NCBI GenBank assembly: GCA_025361725.1
Contig: JANYJV010000029.1
Location: forward strand, 1 to 62,876
Direction: 5' to 3'
Length of the DNA: 62,876 nucleotides
Source: Acidimicrobiia bacterium
GTDB taxonomy: Bacteria; Actinomycetota; Acidimicrobiia; IMCC26256; JAENVU01
Part shown: in pieces, positions 1 through 7,891 of the stretch
How positions within the stretch are numbered: position 1 is the first letter of the stretch
Layout: each line of letters begins with the position of its first letter
Translations under genes and position numbers: made by a program
The notes under the pieces: generated by a model
Told to the model about the DNA's origin: nothing
The model's input: the letters and a program-made list of their open reading frames with translations, nothing else
The model's database searches: none

Positions 1-63
1 GCCACGAGGAGGCGGCCGGTCGTCGACGTCGTCACCCTGACATGATCCCACGCTCACCGTAAG
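1..63. other. Left edge, no assignable gene
   Basis: All three forward frames close within these 63 bases (stops at about 38-40, 43-45 and 60-62). This could be the tail of a gene that starts outside the window, but too little is present to choose a frame or a product. I see no convincing ribosome binding site for the gene that follows. Confidence 0.3.
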
Positions 64-987
64 GTGACGAGCCCGGAGCCGCGACCGATACCGTCTCGCC
101 CCGTGACGTCGCCCGAACCCGCCTCTGCCGCACCCCCACCGAGCGGGCTGCTCCCCGCCGACAGCTCGTATCCGCCGGAACACCACGTCCTGCGCGACCT
201 CCGACTCGAGTCCGAAGCCGGGCCCGATCTCACCGCTCGCGGCTGGATCGATGTCAGCACCGCGCTGCGGGGTCCGACCAACCTCCCCCACCCGGGTGGC
301 CTGGCGACCCTGGTCGATGCCGTGGGTGGAGGCCTGGCGGCCACGGCGGCCCGTCCCGATTGGATCGCCACCGCGGACCTGACCATGCACGTCGTCCCGT
401 GCCCGGGCGTCACCCGAGTGCAAGCGGCCGGACGCGTCCTGCGCGCCGGTCGCACGACGGTGGTACTCGAAGTCGAGATGACCAGTTCCGAAGGCGACGC
501 GCTAGGGATGGCCACGATGACATTCGCGATCCTGCCTCGGCGTGATGGCAACCCGATCATCGATCCGGTCGCGGCGACGAGGCGCACCACGATGGCGCAC
601 GCGGACTCCGGGTTCACCAACTCACTCGAATCCACCACCGGTCTTCGCGTCATCGACGCTGCGACGGGCGCGGTCCAACTCCCGCTCACCGACTACGTGC
701 GGAACACACTCGGCGCGGTGCAGGGCGGAATGATGGCCATGACCGCAGCCGTCGCAGCCGAACGAGCGATGAGCACGGCCGCCGGTACCCACATCGACGT
801 CGTGGACCTCCAAGTGACCTACCTCGCGCTCGCCAAGGTCGGGCCGGTCGCGTCGACGGTGGGCATCTTGGACGTACACCCGGACTTCGCTACCGCGCAC
901 GTCGAACTCACCGACGCCGGCGCCGACGGTCGCTTCACGACGATCGTGCGGGCACGCGGCGTGCGCGTGCCGGAGGTGACCTCGTGA
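64..987 (+). CDS. PaaI-type double-hotdog acyl-CoA thioesterase
   Basis: The 307-residue product has two hotdog-like halves, residues about 50-155 and 190-300. Each half has the GGxxAT/GGMMAMT helix and the beta strands typical of PaaI/YdiI thioesterases, which hydrolyse acyl-CoA thioesters in the cytoplasm. The start is GTG; a second in-frame GTG lies 39 nt downstream and both open with VTSPEP, so the Pro-rich first 50 residues may be partly untranslated. The next gene overlaps it by 4 nt (GTGA) and is also a double-hotdog protein, so the two are probably translationally coupled and may form one complex. The substrate cannot be read from the sequence; PaaI-like fold is fairly sure, exact role is not. 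Confidence 0.7.
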   Translation: MTSPEPRPIPSRPVTSPEPASAAPPPSGLLPADSSYPPEHHVLRDLRLESEAGPDLTARGWIDVSTALRGPTNLPHPGGLATLVDAVGGGLAATAARPDWIATADLTMHVVPCPGVTRVQAAGRVLRAGRTTVVLEVEMTSSEGDALGMATMTFAILPRRDGNPIIDPVAATRRTTMAHADSGFTNSLESTTGLRVIDAATGAVQLPLTDYVRNTLGAVQGGMMAMTAAVAAERAMSTAAGTHIDVVDLQVTYLALAKVGPVASTVGILDVHPDFATAHVELTDAGADGRFTTIVRARGVRVPEVTS

Positions 988-1793
988 AAACCGGCCTCGA
1001 CGATCCGAACGCCGGGCGCACCATCGGCCGGTACCTGGGTTTCACCATGCAGGAGGTCGGCGATCCGAACGTGGGGCCCGTACATCTCGTTGGCACGGCC
1101 CCGGCATCTCCGTATCTGCGCTCGGACGACGGCGGCATCGCGATGGGCGCACTCCTCGCGTTGGCGGACAGCATCGCCGGGTTGTGCGGCGGACTCGCCG
1201 CGCTGCCGGGTTGGGTGGTCTCGACGAACCTGATGCTGCGGACTGTGCAACGGACGCTGGTCGGGCCGATCGGCCTCGAGTCGACCGTGCTGCGGGCCGG
1301 TCGCAACGCGACGGTCACGAGTGTCACCATCACCGACCAAGGCAACGGTGACACGCTCGTCGCCGACGGCGCACTCACCTCGGCCGTCCTCGAGCCGGCC
1401 GGCGGTGCCCCCGCCTTTCCCCGGCCGCTCCACCTGGTTGCGCCGCCGCTCGATCCGAGCGCGACGCCGCACCTCAACGAGTTCCTGGGAACGTTCCCGA
1501 TCGACGCCATGACTCTTGGGCTCGAGATCACCGATGAACTCCGCAACCCGTGGGGCATCCTGCACGGCGGCGTGACCGCCGCGCTGATCGACTCGGTCGG
1601 TTGTCACGCGACCGGCGGCGCGGCCACCACGGACTGCGTTGCGCACTTCCTGGCGCCCGGGCGAATCGGCCCGGTGACCGCGGCCGCCACCCGGCTCGGC
1701 CGGCGGCCCGACGGCGATCTGGTCCGCGTCGAAGTCCGGGACCAGGGCACCGAGAACCGGCTGATGGCCGTGGCCATCACGACCGTTCGATAA
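984..1793 (+). CDS. Second PaaI-type double-hotdog thioesterase
   Basis: This 269-residue protein starts at GTG 984, inside the stop of the preceding gene, with a GGAGGTGA ribosome binding site at 972-979. It again contains two hotdog modules. The second (about residues 165-269) has the NPWGILHGGVTAALID helix characteristic of PaaI thioesterases; the first has a matching SDDGGIAMGALLALADS segment. The upstream gene is a paralogue in the same transcript, suggesting a hetero-oligomer or two chain-length specificities. The acyltransferase that follows points to acyl-lipid metabolism. I infer acyl-CoA hydrolysis; the natural substrate is unknown. Confidence 0.7.
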   Translation: MKTGLDDPNAGRTIGRYLGFTMQEVGDPNVGPVHLVGTAPASPYLRSDDGGIAMGALLALADSIAGLCGGLAALPGWVVSTNLMLRTVQRTLVGPIGLESTVLRAGRNATVTSVTITDQGNGDTLVADGALTSAVLEPAGGAPAFPRPLHLVAPPLDPSATPHLNEFLGTFPIDAMTLGLEITDELRNPWGILHGGVTAALIDSVGCHATGGAATTDCVAHFLAPGRIGPVTAAATRLGRRPDGDLVRVEVRDQGTENRLMAVAITTVR

Positions 1794-1873
1794 CGGATCC
1801 GTCACCGAGCGGTCCGGGTCAGCCTCGAGACACCACCTGCGGGACCCACTCCGTGGGCTGTACGTTCACCGGC

Positions 1874-3250
1874 GTGGCCCAACGCGCTCGGAAATCTCCT
1901 CCTCTGTCCTACCGAATCCTGCGACAACTGGCGTGGGTCGTGACGGCCGTCTTTTATCGCCGGGTCGACGTGACCGGAGCGAGCCGTCTCCCGGTCGACA
2001 CGCCGGCCGTCATTGCCTGCAACCACTCGAACGCACTCGCCGACCCAGTCGTGATCTGGGGTCGCCTCGGCATCATCCCGCGGTTCTTGGCCGCAAGCAG
2101 CCTCTGGAAATACCCGCCGGCGAAGCTGTTGCTCGACCTCGCCGGCGCGGTGCCGATCCACCGCCGATCCGACGGTGACAGGGCCGACAACCACGACGCG
2201 TTCGCCGCGAGTACCGCAGTGCTCGCGTCCGGAGAACAGATCGCGATCTTCCCCGAAGGACACGTCCATCGAGAGCCGCGCATCGTTCCGTTGAAGACCG
2301 GCGCTGCCCGCATCGCGTTGAGCGCCGCCGCCGACGGCGTCGAGCAGGTCACCATCGTCCCCGTGGGAATGGTCTATGCCGACAAGGGCCGTTTTCGTTC
2401 CCAGGCCGCAATCCACGTCGGTCGGCCGATCCAGATCGACGAGTGGGTGGACCGCTACCGCGCCGACGCCGTCGCCACGGTCCGGGCCGTCACCGAAGTC
2501 CTCACGGACCGGCTCCACGACGTGACGTTGAACCACGCGACCTGGCGCGAGGCGATGGTCATCGATCGCGCGGCTGCGATCGCGATCGAGGGCGACTCGG
2601 ATGTCATTCCCCGCGAGCACGCCTTCGCTGATCGGTCCGCACTGCACCGTTCACTCGCGACCGTCATCGCGAACCGAGGCGGCGAGACGAGCGACGAGTT
2701 TCGGGCGCTCGAACGCGCGGTCGACACCCACAGTGCGGACCTGGCGGTGCTGGGGGTCACGGGGGCTGACGCAGTGCCTCGGCTCTATCCCGCCCGGCTG
2801 CGGCTCCGGCTCATCCGGTTGGGGATCGTGAGCATTGCCCTCGCGCCGCTCGCCGCGGTGGGAGTGCTGCTCGACGGTCCCGTCGTGCTCCTCGCGCGCC
2901 TGGCCGGCAACCGGGTCGAACACCCGGCATGGAAGGCGACGGCGAAGGGACTGGTCGGCTTTCTCTTCTTCCCGGTGGTCTGGACGTACGAGTCCGTCCG
3001 CGCGTATCGCCGCTTTGGCGGGCGTGGCGCGGCGATCGCCGCGGTCTCCGGTCCGGTCGGTGGACTCGCGTGGATCGCGTGGCGAACGCGTTGGGTGCGC
3101 TTTCGTCACACACGAGCAACCCTGGCGTGGTTCCGGGAGCCGGACGCCGGCCTGGCCGCCGCCCGCGTCAGCCGGGAGCGGGTCGCCGAAGAAGTGCAAG
3201 CAATCGTCGGCGGGCCGGTCGCGGCCTCGTTCGTCAGTCTCGACCGCTGA
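1874..3250 (+). CDS. PlsC-family lysophospholipid acyltransferase with C-terminal membrane segments
   Basis: The 458-residue product carries a PlsC acyltransferase domain in its first half: the catalytic block NHSNALADP (His51, Asp57; the H-x5-D spacing seen in one branch of the family) and the FPEGH block at about 126-130. It would acylate a glycerol-phosphate or lysophospholipid at the membrane. The second half has hydrophobic stretches (about 310-345 and 360-385) that may anchor it. I chose GTG 1874; an in-frame GTG at 1853 is possible and neither has a clear ribosome binding site. It follows two thioesterase genes on the same strand. The acceptor is not predictable. Confidence 0.75.
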   Translation: MAQRARKSPPLSYRILRQLAWVVTAVFYRRVDVTGASRLPVDTPAVIACNHSNALADPVVIWGRLGIIPRFLAASSLWKYPPAKLLLDLAGAVPIHRRSDGDRADNHDAFAASTAVLASGEQIAIFPEGHVHREPRIVPLKTGAARIALSAAADGVEQVTIVPVGMVYADKGRFRSQAAIHVGRPIQIDEWVDRYRADAVATVRAVTEVLTDRLHDVTLNHATWREAMVIDRAAAIAIEGDSDVIPREHAFADRSALHRSLATVIANRGGETSDEFRALERAVDTHSADLAVLGVTGADAVPRLYPARLRLRLIRLGIVSIALAPLAAVGVLLDGPVVLLARLAGNRVEHPAWKATAKGLVGFLFFPVVWTYESVRAYRRFGGRGAAIAAVSGPVGGLAWIAWRTRWVRFRHTRATLAWFREPDAGLAAARVSRERVAEEVQAIVGGPVAASFVSLDR

Positions 3251-3258
3251 ACCGCCCG

Positions 3259-3276
3259 GTCGAGCGATCGCTCGAC
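3259..3276. terminator. Perfect palindrome in convergent gap
   Basis: GTCGAGCGATCGCTCGAC is an 18-bp perfect inverted repeat, flanked by CCCG and CGGG that can extend the stem. It lies between the convergent acyltransferase and membrane-protein genes, 8 nt after the first stop codon, where a bidirectional terminator is expected. There is no T-run. Confidence 0.45.
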
Positions 3277-3283
3277 GCCGGGA

Positions 3284-3661
3284 TCAGTCGATCTGGTCGG
3301 CGACGATCTGCCTGGCCAGGACGAGGTGGGCAACCGCCGAGGCGGCCCCGAGGACACCCAGCGTCTTGCCTCGCCATCCCACGCGTCGCGACGTGAGGTT
3401 GACCACGGCGTCGACACCGTCGGCCACCGCAATCATCGACAGCCAGTTGGCGCCGCCCCGCCGCTCGGCGACTGCGATCGCAGCACCGGCGCCGAGCACG
3501 GCCTCGCGCGCACCCATCATTCGACTGATCGCGGAAGCCGCCGGCTCACCGACGCCGCGCCCGTAGATCGGGCCGAGCGCCACCTTCGGCGCCGCCATCA
3601 TCGTGATGCCGAGGCCGACACGGACGCGGGAGACGTAGATCGCAACCTGTCGGAGTTCCAT
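3284..3661 (-). CDS. Small conserved membrane protein, function unknown
   Basis: A 125-residue protein of mostly hydrophobic and Ala/Gly-rich helices. Likely membrane-associated stretches lie at about residues 12-32, 50-65 and 98-118, with a GAREAVLGAGAAIAV segment in the middle. I recognise the general type (small actinobacterial membrane proteins of unknown function) but not a function. It is followed on the same strand by an oxidoreductase gene ending 23 nt upstream of its start, so the two may be co-transcribed. The coding call rests on length, start codon and clean spacing to both neighbours. Confidence 0.6.
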   Translation of the reverse strand: MELRQVAIYVSRVRVGLGITMMAAPKVALGPIYGRGVGEPAASAISRMMGAREAVLGAGAAIAVAERRGGANWLSMIAVADGVDAVVNLTSRRVGWRGKTLGVLGAASAVAHLVLARQIVADQID

Positions 3662-3684
3662 CGACCGATCCTCGCGCGTCGTGC

Positions 3685-4689
3685 TCAGGTCCCGCGCATC
3701 GATGGCTCGCGAATCGGTAGGCCGGCGGCTCCGTAGACCGCGTCGATGACGGTCATGTTTGCGATCGCATCGGCCGGCGGGGTCAGCACCGGTGCGCCGT
3801 CACGGACCGCCGCCGCGAACGCCTCGAGTTGATAGGCATAGGTCGCCTTCTTGGCACCGTCGACCCTGATCCGGCGTTTGGACCCGCCCACCCGCACGCT
3901 CATGCGGTACCCCATCTGCGGGCCGGTCGGGTTGAACACGCGCAACTCACCCAACGTCCCGACCGCCCGGACCGAGACCTTCAGCAGCGTGCTGGACCAC
4001 AACGCCGTCGTCATCGTGCCGGTGACACCACTCGGGTACCGGAACTGCGCCTGCATCCACCGATCGACACCGGGCTTCGCCGTGCGAGCAGTCGCCGACA
4101 CGACCTCGGGTTCGGCGCCCGCGACCATCCGATTCATGTGGATCGCGTAGCAACCCGTATCCATCGTGGCGCCGCCCGCGAGATCCAAGCGATAGCGAAT
4201 GTCCTTGGGGAGCGGAAGCGGGATACACATCGCGGTCTCGACGTGGGTGAGCTCGCCGATCTCGCCGCTGCGCACGACATCGATCATCTTCTGGGCCACC
4301 GGGTGATAGCGGTAGTGGAACGCCTCCATGACCACGAGCCCGCTGGACTCGGCGACCGCCGCCACCGCACGCGCTTCGTCTGCGTTCGCCGTGAACGGCT
4401 TTTCGCAGAGGACGTGCTTGCCGGCTTCCAGCGCGGCCACGGTCCAGACCCCATGAAGACCGTTCGGCAACGGGTTGTAGATCACGTCGACGTCGGGGTC
4501 CGCGATCAGCGCCTCGTACGAGTCGACGACGTGCCCGATGCCGTGCTTCGCCGCGAACTTCTCGGCCCGAGCTCGGTCACGAGCCGCGATGGCCACCACT
4601 TCGACACCCTCGACCGATCGCGCCGGCTTGATGATGGCCGGCGGAGTGATCCGCGCCGCACCCAGCGTTCCGATTCGAAGCGTCGTCAT
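3685..4689 (-). CDS. Gfo/Idh/MocA-family NAD(P)-dependent oxidoreductase
   Basis: The 334-residue product has an N-terminal Rossmann domain beginning MTTLRIGTLGAARI, the EKPF motif near residue 97 whose Lys is catalytic in the family, and a C-terminal alpha/beta substrate domain with a GCYAIH motif. This is the pattern of the dimeric dihydrodiol/D-xylose dehydrogenase-like branch of Gfo/Idh/MocA enzymes, which oxidise or reduce sugars and related polyols. The reading frame continues 39 codons upstream, but that part runs into a dispersed repeat and ATG 4689 begins exactly at the Rossmann strand. Substrate unknown. Confidence 0.8.
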   Translation of the reverse strand: MTTLRIGTLGAARITPPAIIKPARSVEGVEVVAIAARDRARAEKFAAKHGIGHVVDSYEALIADPDVDVIYNPLPNGLHGVWTVAALEAGKHVLCEKPFTANADEARAVAAVAESSGLVVMEAFHYRYHPVAQKMIDVVRSGEIGELTHVETAMCIPLPLPKDIRYRLDLAGGATMDTGCYAIHMNRMVAGAEPEVVSATARTAKPGVDRWMQAQFRYPSGVTGTMTTALWSSTLLKVSVRAVGTLGELRVFNPTGPQMGYRMSVRVGGSKRRIRVDGAKKATYAYQLEAFAAAVRDGAPVLTPPADAIANMTVIDAVYGAAGLPIREPSMRGT

Positions 4690-4745
4690 CGTCGGACGAT
4701 AACTCTGGCTCGTCCGCCCTTTCTGCTCGTCCGCTCCGTCTCTTC

Positions 4746-5044
4746 TGCTCGTACGGTCGCCGACCACGGGACCCGGGGAGCTCGTGGGCTCCCTACCGAG
4801 CTGCAAGCCTCCGCTCCGCTACGGCTCTCGCACGGGTCAGGCGAGTCCGTACTTCAAGCACGCGATCCGCTTCTCCCGAATCGCAGTGAGCCCAGGCGAT
4901 TCCCGAACCGCAGCGGAGCGGAGGTGAGCCGCGAGGCAGTGAGCCCAAGGAGATCGCGAGCACCGCGGCGGCGAACGTACGAGCCATCAAGCAGCAGTGA
5001 GCCCAAGGAGATCGCGAGCACCGCGGCGGCGAACGTACGAGCCA
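4746..5044. repeat. Dispersed MITE-like element, copy A
   Basis: This 412-base gap between the oxidoreductase and the DUF3817-type gene (4690-5101) holds no convincing gene. Read on the minus strand it matches the element at 36375-36598 over most of its length. Shared blocks include TGGCTCGTAC at one end, CTCCTTGGGCTCACTGCCTC, GCTGCGGTTCGGG, GCAGCTCGGTAGGGAGCCCA and GGTCGGCGACCG followed by ACGAGC at the other end. The ends are imperfect inverted repeats of each other. This copy is longer because it carries an internal 58-bp duplication. I see no transposase and no target-site duplication. Confidence 0.65.
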
Positions 5045-5047
5045 TCA
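4936..5047. repeat. 58-bp tandem duplication inside copy A
   Basis: Positions 4936-4989 and 4994-5047 are identical over 54 bases (starting GCAGTGAGCCCAAGGAG and ending GTACGAGCCATCA), with a period of 58 bases and AGCA between them. The duplication includes one terminal repeat of the dispersed element. Exact identity suggests a recent event. Confidence 0.9.
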
Positions 5048-5101
5048 GCAGGCATCCACCCGATCGCCGGCCGGAGATGGACGAGTCCTACGATCTTCGG
5101 A

Positions 5102-5443
5102 ATGCCTGACTTCGCCGACGACAGCGGCACCGAACTCGAACGCAAGGCGCGAGCACTCTCGTGGACCGCGTTCGCGGAGTCGGTGACCTACACGATCCTG
5201 TTCACCTTTTGGAAAATCGTCCCGAACACCGCCGGACAAGCGATCACCGGATCGGTGCACGGCATGGTGTGGCTCGCGTTCTGCGCGATGACGATCATGA
5301 TCACCAAAGAGATGAAGTGGTCGTGGAGATACACGACGGCGGTGATCGTGCTCGGCCCGATCGGCGGGCTCATGGTCTGGGCGCGGATCCGGCGCCACGG
5401 CGTGCCGTCGTCAGGTCGTTCCTCGGCCGCCGCGCTCTCCTGA
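5102..5443 (+). CDS. DUF3817-type small membrane protein
   Basis: The 113-residue protein has an N-terminal amphipathic segment (RKARALSWTAFAESVTYTIL) and hydrophobic helices at about 20-40, 50-67 and 75-93. The layout, with E26 and HGMVWLAF in the second helix, resembles the DUF3817 family of small actinobacterial integral membrane proteins. Function is unknown. The frame is open further upstream into a repeat element; ATG 5102 is the first start outside the repeat and places the first residues at the family's usual beginning. Confidence 0.65.
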   Translation: MPDFADDSGTELERKARALSWTAFAESVTYTILFTFWKIVPNTAGQAITGSVHGMVWLAFCAMTIMITKEMKWSWRYTTAVIVLGPIGGLMVWARIRRHGVPSSGRSSAAALS

Positions 5444-5539
5444 TCACCTCTGTGAACCCGCCCATTTGGGACATAGTCACTCACGATTCCGTGTGACATG
5501 GGTGAAACGACCCGGGCCAACCGGTGACCAAACGCCCAA

Positions 5540-5640
5540 CTTGGTGAGGGTCGACACTTCTGCGACGGGGAAGCGGAGCCCCGTCGGTCAAGTCGATCTA
5601 CCGAACTGCCGACACCTGCGGTCGCGTCCTTGCGGTCAGC
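5540..5640 (+). promoter_or_regulatory. Possible structured leader before the CAP-domain gene
   Basis: The 232-base gap before the CAP gene contains an 8-bp stem, CGACGGGG (5563-5570) with CCCCGTCG (5579-5586), closing loop AAGCGGAG, preceded by GTCG...CGAC pairing and followed by CTACCGAACTGCCGA. The arrangement loosely recalls the two-hairpin layout of c-di-GMP-I (GEMM) riboswitches, but the invariant bases do not match well. I report it as a structured leader of unknown class. Confidence 0.3.
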
Positions 5641-5675
5641 GCGCCAAACAGCCCGGCAGTGGAGGGATGTCACAC

Positions 5676-6161
5676 ATGCGACGAATCGTCGCCGCACTTC
5701 TCATGGTCATGTCGTCGACCGTCGTCATCGGAGTCGCGACGCCTGCCCACGCTGCCGACACGAACGCCGAGGCCGACTTCACCAATCGGATCAACGGCCT
5801 GCGTTCGTCCCAAGGCATTGCCGCCCTCGGCACACACTCGGTGCTCACGGCCAAGGCGCAGACCTGGGCGCAGCACATGGCGGACACCGGGTGCCTGTGC
5901 CACTCGAACCTGCCCGACGGTGTGACCGTTGGTTGGCAGAAACTGAGCGAGAACATCGGGCGTGGTCCCAACGTCGACTCGATCGCCACCGCGCTCGTGA
6001 ACTCGCCGCTCCACTACGCCAACATGGTCGACGGAGCCGTCCGCTGGATCGGCGTGGGCGTGGCCTACGGAAATGGCCAGATGTACGTCGCCGAAGTCTT
6101 CATGGACGGCGACCCGCCCCCCGGTCCGGATCCGTTGGTGTACGACACGCACGGCCGCTGA
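5676..6161 (+). CDS. Secreted CAP-domain (SCP/PR1) protein, truncated by an in-frame stop
   Basis: The 161-residue product starts with a Sec signal peptide (MRRIVAALLMVMSSTVVIG, AHA-A cleavage near residue 26) and contains one CAP domain: NRINGLRSSQG, the AQTWAQHMADTG helix, GWQKLSENIGRG and HYANMVDGAVRWIGVGVAYG, the latter holding the family's conserved His. GGAGGG at 5661-5666 is 9 nt from ATG 5676, which decides against the earlier ATG at 5667. The frame stops at TGA 6159-6161 but the same frame remains open directly after it and encodes repeat modules normally fused to such domains. CAP proteins are extracellular; their biochemical role in bacteria is mostly unknown. Confidence 0.8.
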   Translation: MRRIVAALLMVMSSTVVIGVATPAHAADTNAEADFTNRINGLRSSQGIAALGTHSVLTAKAQTWAQHMADTGCLCHSNLPDGVTVGWQKLSENIGRGPNVDSIATALVNSPLHYANMVDGAVRWIGVGVAYGNGQMYVAEVFMDGDPPPGPDPLVYDTHGR

Positions 6162-6842
6162 ATCGCCGCTCGAGCGCAAGGTGGCTTCTGGGTCCTCCAG
6201 GGCGATGGCACCGTCCTCAACTCCGAGGGCGCTCCCGCCTACGGCTCGCCGCACTTCGGTGCCGATTTGGCCCGAGACATCGCGGCGATGCCCGATGGCA
6301 ATGGCTACGTCGTCCTTGACGCGTGGGGCGGCATGCACCGCTACGGGTCAGCAGTGTCCGCGCTCGCCAACCTGACCGGTCCGTACTGGCCCGGCTGGGA
6401 TATTGCACGCAGTCTCGCGATCACCCCGGACGGGCGTGGCTTCACGGTCCTCGATGGTTTCGGCGGCCGTCACTCGTCCGGCAGCGCACCCCGCAGAGCC
6501 GGTGGTCCATACTGGCCCGGGTGGGACATCGCCAAGTCCATTGCGTACCGGCCCGACGGGCGGATGTACGAACTCGACGGTTTCGGCGGCGTCTGGTCGA
6601 TCGGCGGCGCCACGAACTACGGCGCGGCGTATTTCGGGTGGAACATAGCCCGGGACCTGACGGTCTGGCCGGACGGCAAGGGGTACGTGGTCATCGACGG
6701 CTTCGGCGGCGTCCATCGCTTCGGCTCGGCGCGCCAACCGGCACCGATGCCATGGCAGCAGATCGACCGCTGGCGCTCCATCACGCTCCAGAACACCAGC
6801 TTCCTCGCCGTTCGCAATGACGGAGCGGTGGTTCGGACCTAG
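6162..6842 (+). pseudogene. Repeat domain in frame with the CAP gene, separated from it by TGA
   Basis: Directly after TGA 6159-6161 the same frame runs for 226 codons with no ATG or GTG for at least 35 codons (first candidate start is TTG 6267, without a ribosome binding site). It encodes about four 37-40-residue modules of the type GWDIARSLAITPDGRGF followed by DGFGGRHSSGSA, a beta-propeller-like pattern. The continuity of frame and the module starting right at the stop (GGFWVLQGDGTVLNSEG) suggest one ancestral secreted protein of about 388 residues split by a nonsense mutation, or read through. An assembly error is also possible. Confidence 0.65.
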
Positions 6843-6847
6843 GACGG

Positions 6848-7858
6848 CTACGCCGGCTCGGAGACCTTGACGATCAGCTTGCCGGTGTGGTCACCGGTGA
6901 ACAGCCGGTTCAACGTATTCGGCGCGTGCTCGAGGCCGTCCACGACTTCGGTCGCGTATTGCAGCCGACCTTCGCCCACGAGTGGCGCGAGACCCATGAT
7001 CGCCTCCACGAACCGGTCGACGTAGTCGAGGATCAGGAATCCCTGCATCCGCGCCCTGCGCATGATGAGGTTGTCCGTGTGGGTCACCCCCACCGGTGCT
7101 GCGGCGTTGTAGGTGGAGATCGCACCGCAGCACGCGATACGCGCACCGATCGCCAGGTTGGCAAGCGCGGCATCGAGGATCTCGCCACCCACGTTGTCGA
7201 AGTAGACGTCGATGCCGTGCGGACACAGTTCGACGAGCCGCGCGGCAACGTCCTCGGTCTTGTAGTTGATGCACGCGTCGAACCCCAGGTCCTCGACCAC
7301 CCAGCGACACTTCTCGTCGCTCCCGGCGATACCAACGACGGTTCCTGCACCCTTGATCTTCGCCAGTTGACCGGCGATGGAGCCGACCCCTCCTGCCGCG
7401 CCGGACACCACGAAGGTCTCGCCCGCCTTCAGGTCACAGACGTCTTCGATGCCGAACCACGCGGTCACGCCAGTCGAGCCGTAGATCGACAACAGGTCGT
7501 CAATTTCGAGCCCCGGTGGAATCACGCTCGCCATGTTGTCGTCGGCCAGCAACCAGTAGTCCTGCCAACCCGGCATCCCCATCACGAGGTCGCCAGTCAC
7601 GAAGCCGGCGCGGCGCGATTCGACTACTTGCGCGACGCCGGCGGCGCGCACGACGGCACCGATCTCCACCGCAGGGAGGTACGAGTCCTCCTCGCGCATC
7701 CACACGCGGTTCGTGGGATCGACCGACAACGACAGCACGCGTAGCAGCACGTCGCCGTCACCCGGGACTGGGATGTCCTCCTCGACGCGGTCGAGACAGT
7801 CCTCCGAAACGAGTCCGTCGGGGCGGGCGGCAAGCAAGATGCGGCGGTTCAGTGTCAT
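6848..7858 (-). CDS. NADP-dependent MDR-family oxidoreductase (PTGR/LTB4DH-like)
   Basis: The 336-residue zinc-free medium-chain reductase opens MTLNRRILLAARPDG and has the nucleotide-binding stretch SGAAGGVGSIAGQLAKIKG (about residues 152-170), the YFDNVGGEILD block and the C-terminal TGDHTGKLIVKV that define the prostaglandin reductase/leukotriene B4 dehydrogenase branch (COG2130). These enzymes reduce alpha,beta-unsaturated ketones and aldehydes with NADPH. The start at 7858 is 33 nt from the divergent oxygenase gene, so the two share a promoter region and may be co-regulated. Physiological substrate unknown. Confidence 0.85.
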   Translation of the reverse strand: MTLNRRILLAARPDGLVSEDCLDRVEEDIPVPGDGDVLLRVLSLSVDPTNRVWMREEDSYLPAVEIGAVVRAAGVAQVVESRRAGFVTGDLVMGMPGWQDYWLLADDNMASVIPPGLEIDDLLSIYGSTGVTAWFGIEDVCDLKAGETFVVSGAAGGVGSIAGQLAKIKGAGTVVGIAGSDEKCRWVVEDLGFDACINYKTEDVAARLVELCPHGIDVYFDNVGGEILDAALANLAIGARIACCGAISTYNAAAPVGVTHTDNLIMRRARMQGFLILDYVDRFVEAIMGLAPLVGEGRLQYATEVVDGLEHAPNTLNRLFTGDHTGKLIVKVSEPA

Positions 7859-7891
7859 GAAGGCCAGCTTGCCACCTCCTACGATTCTGCG

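Noticed and set aside
6159..6161. TGA in the CAP gene as a selenocysteine codon
   Set aside because: No selenocysteine family context and no convincing SECIS-like stem directly downstream; nonsense or readthrough is simpler.
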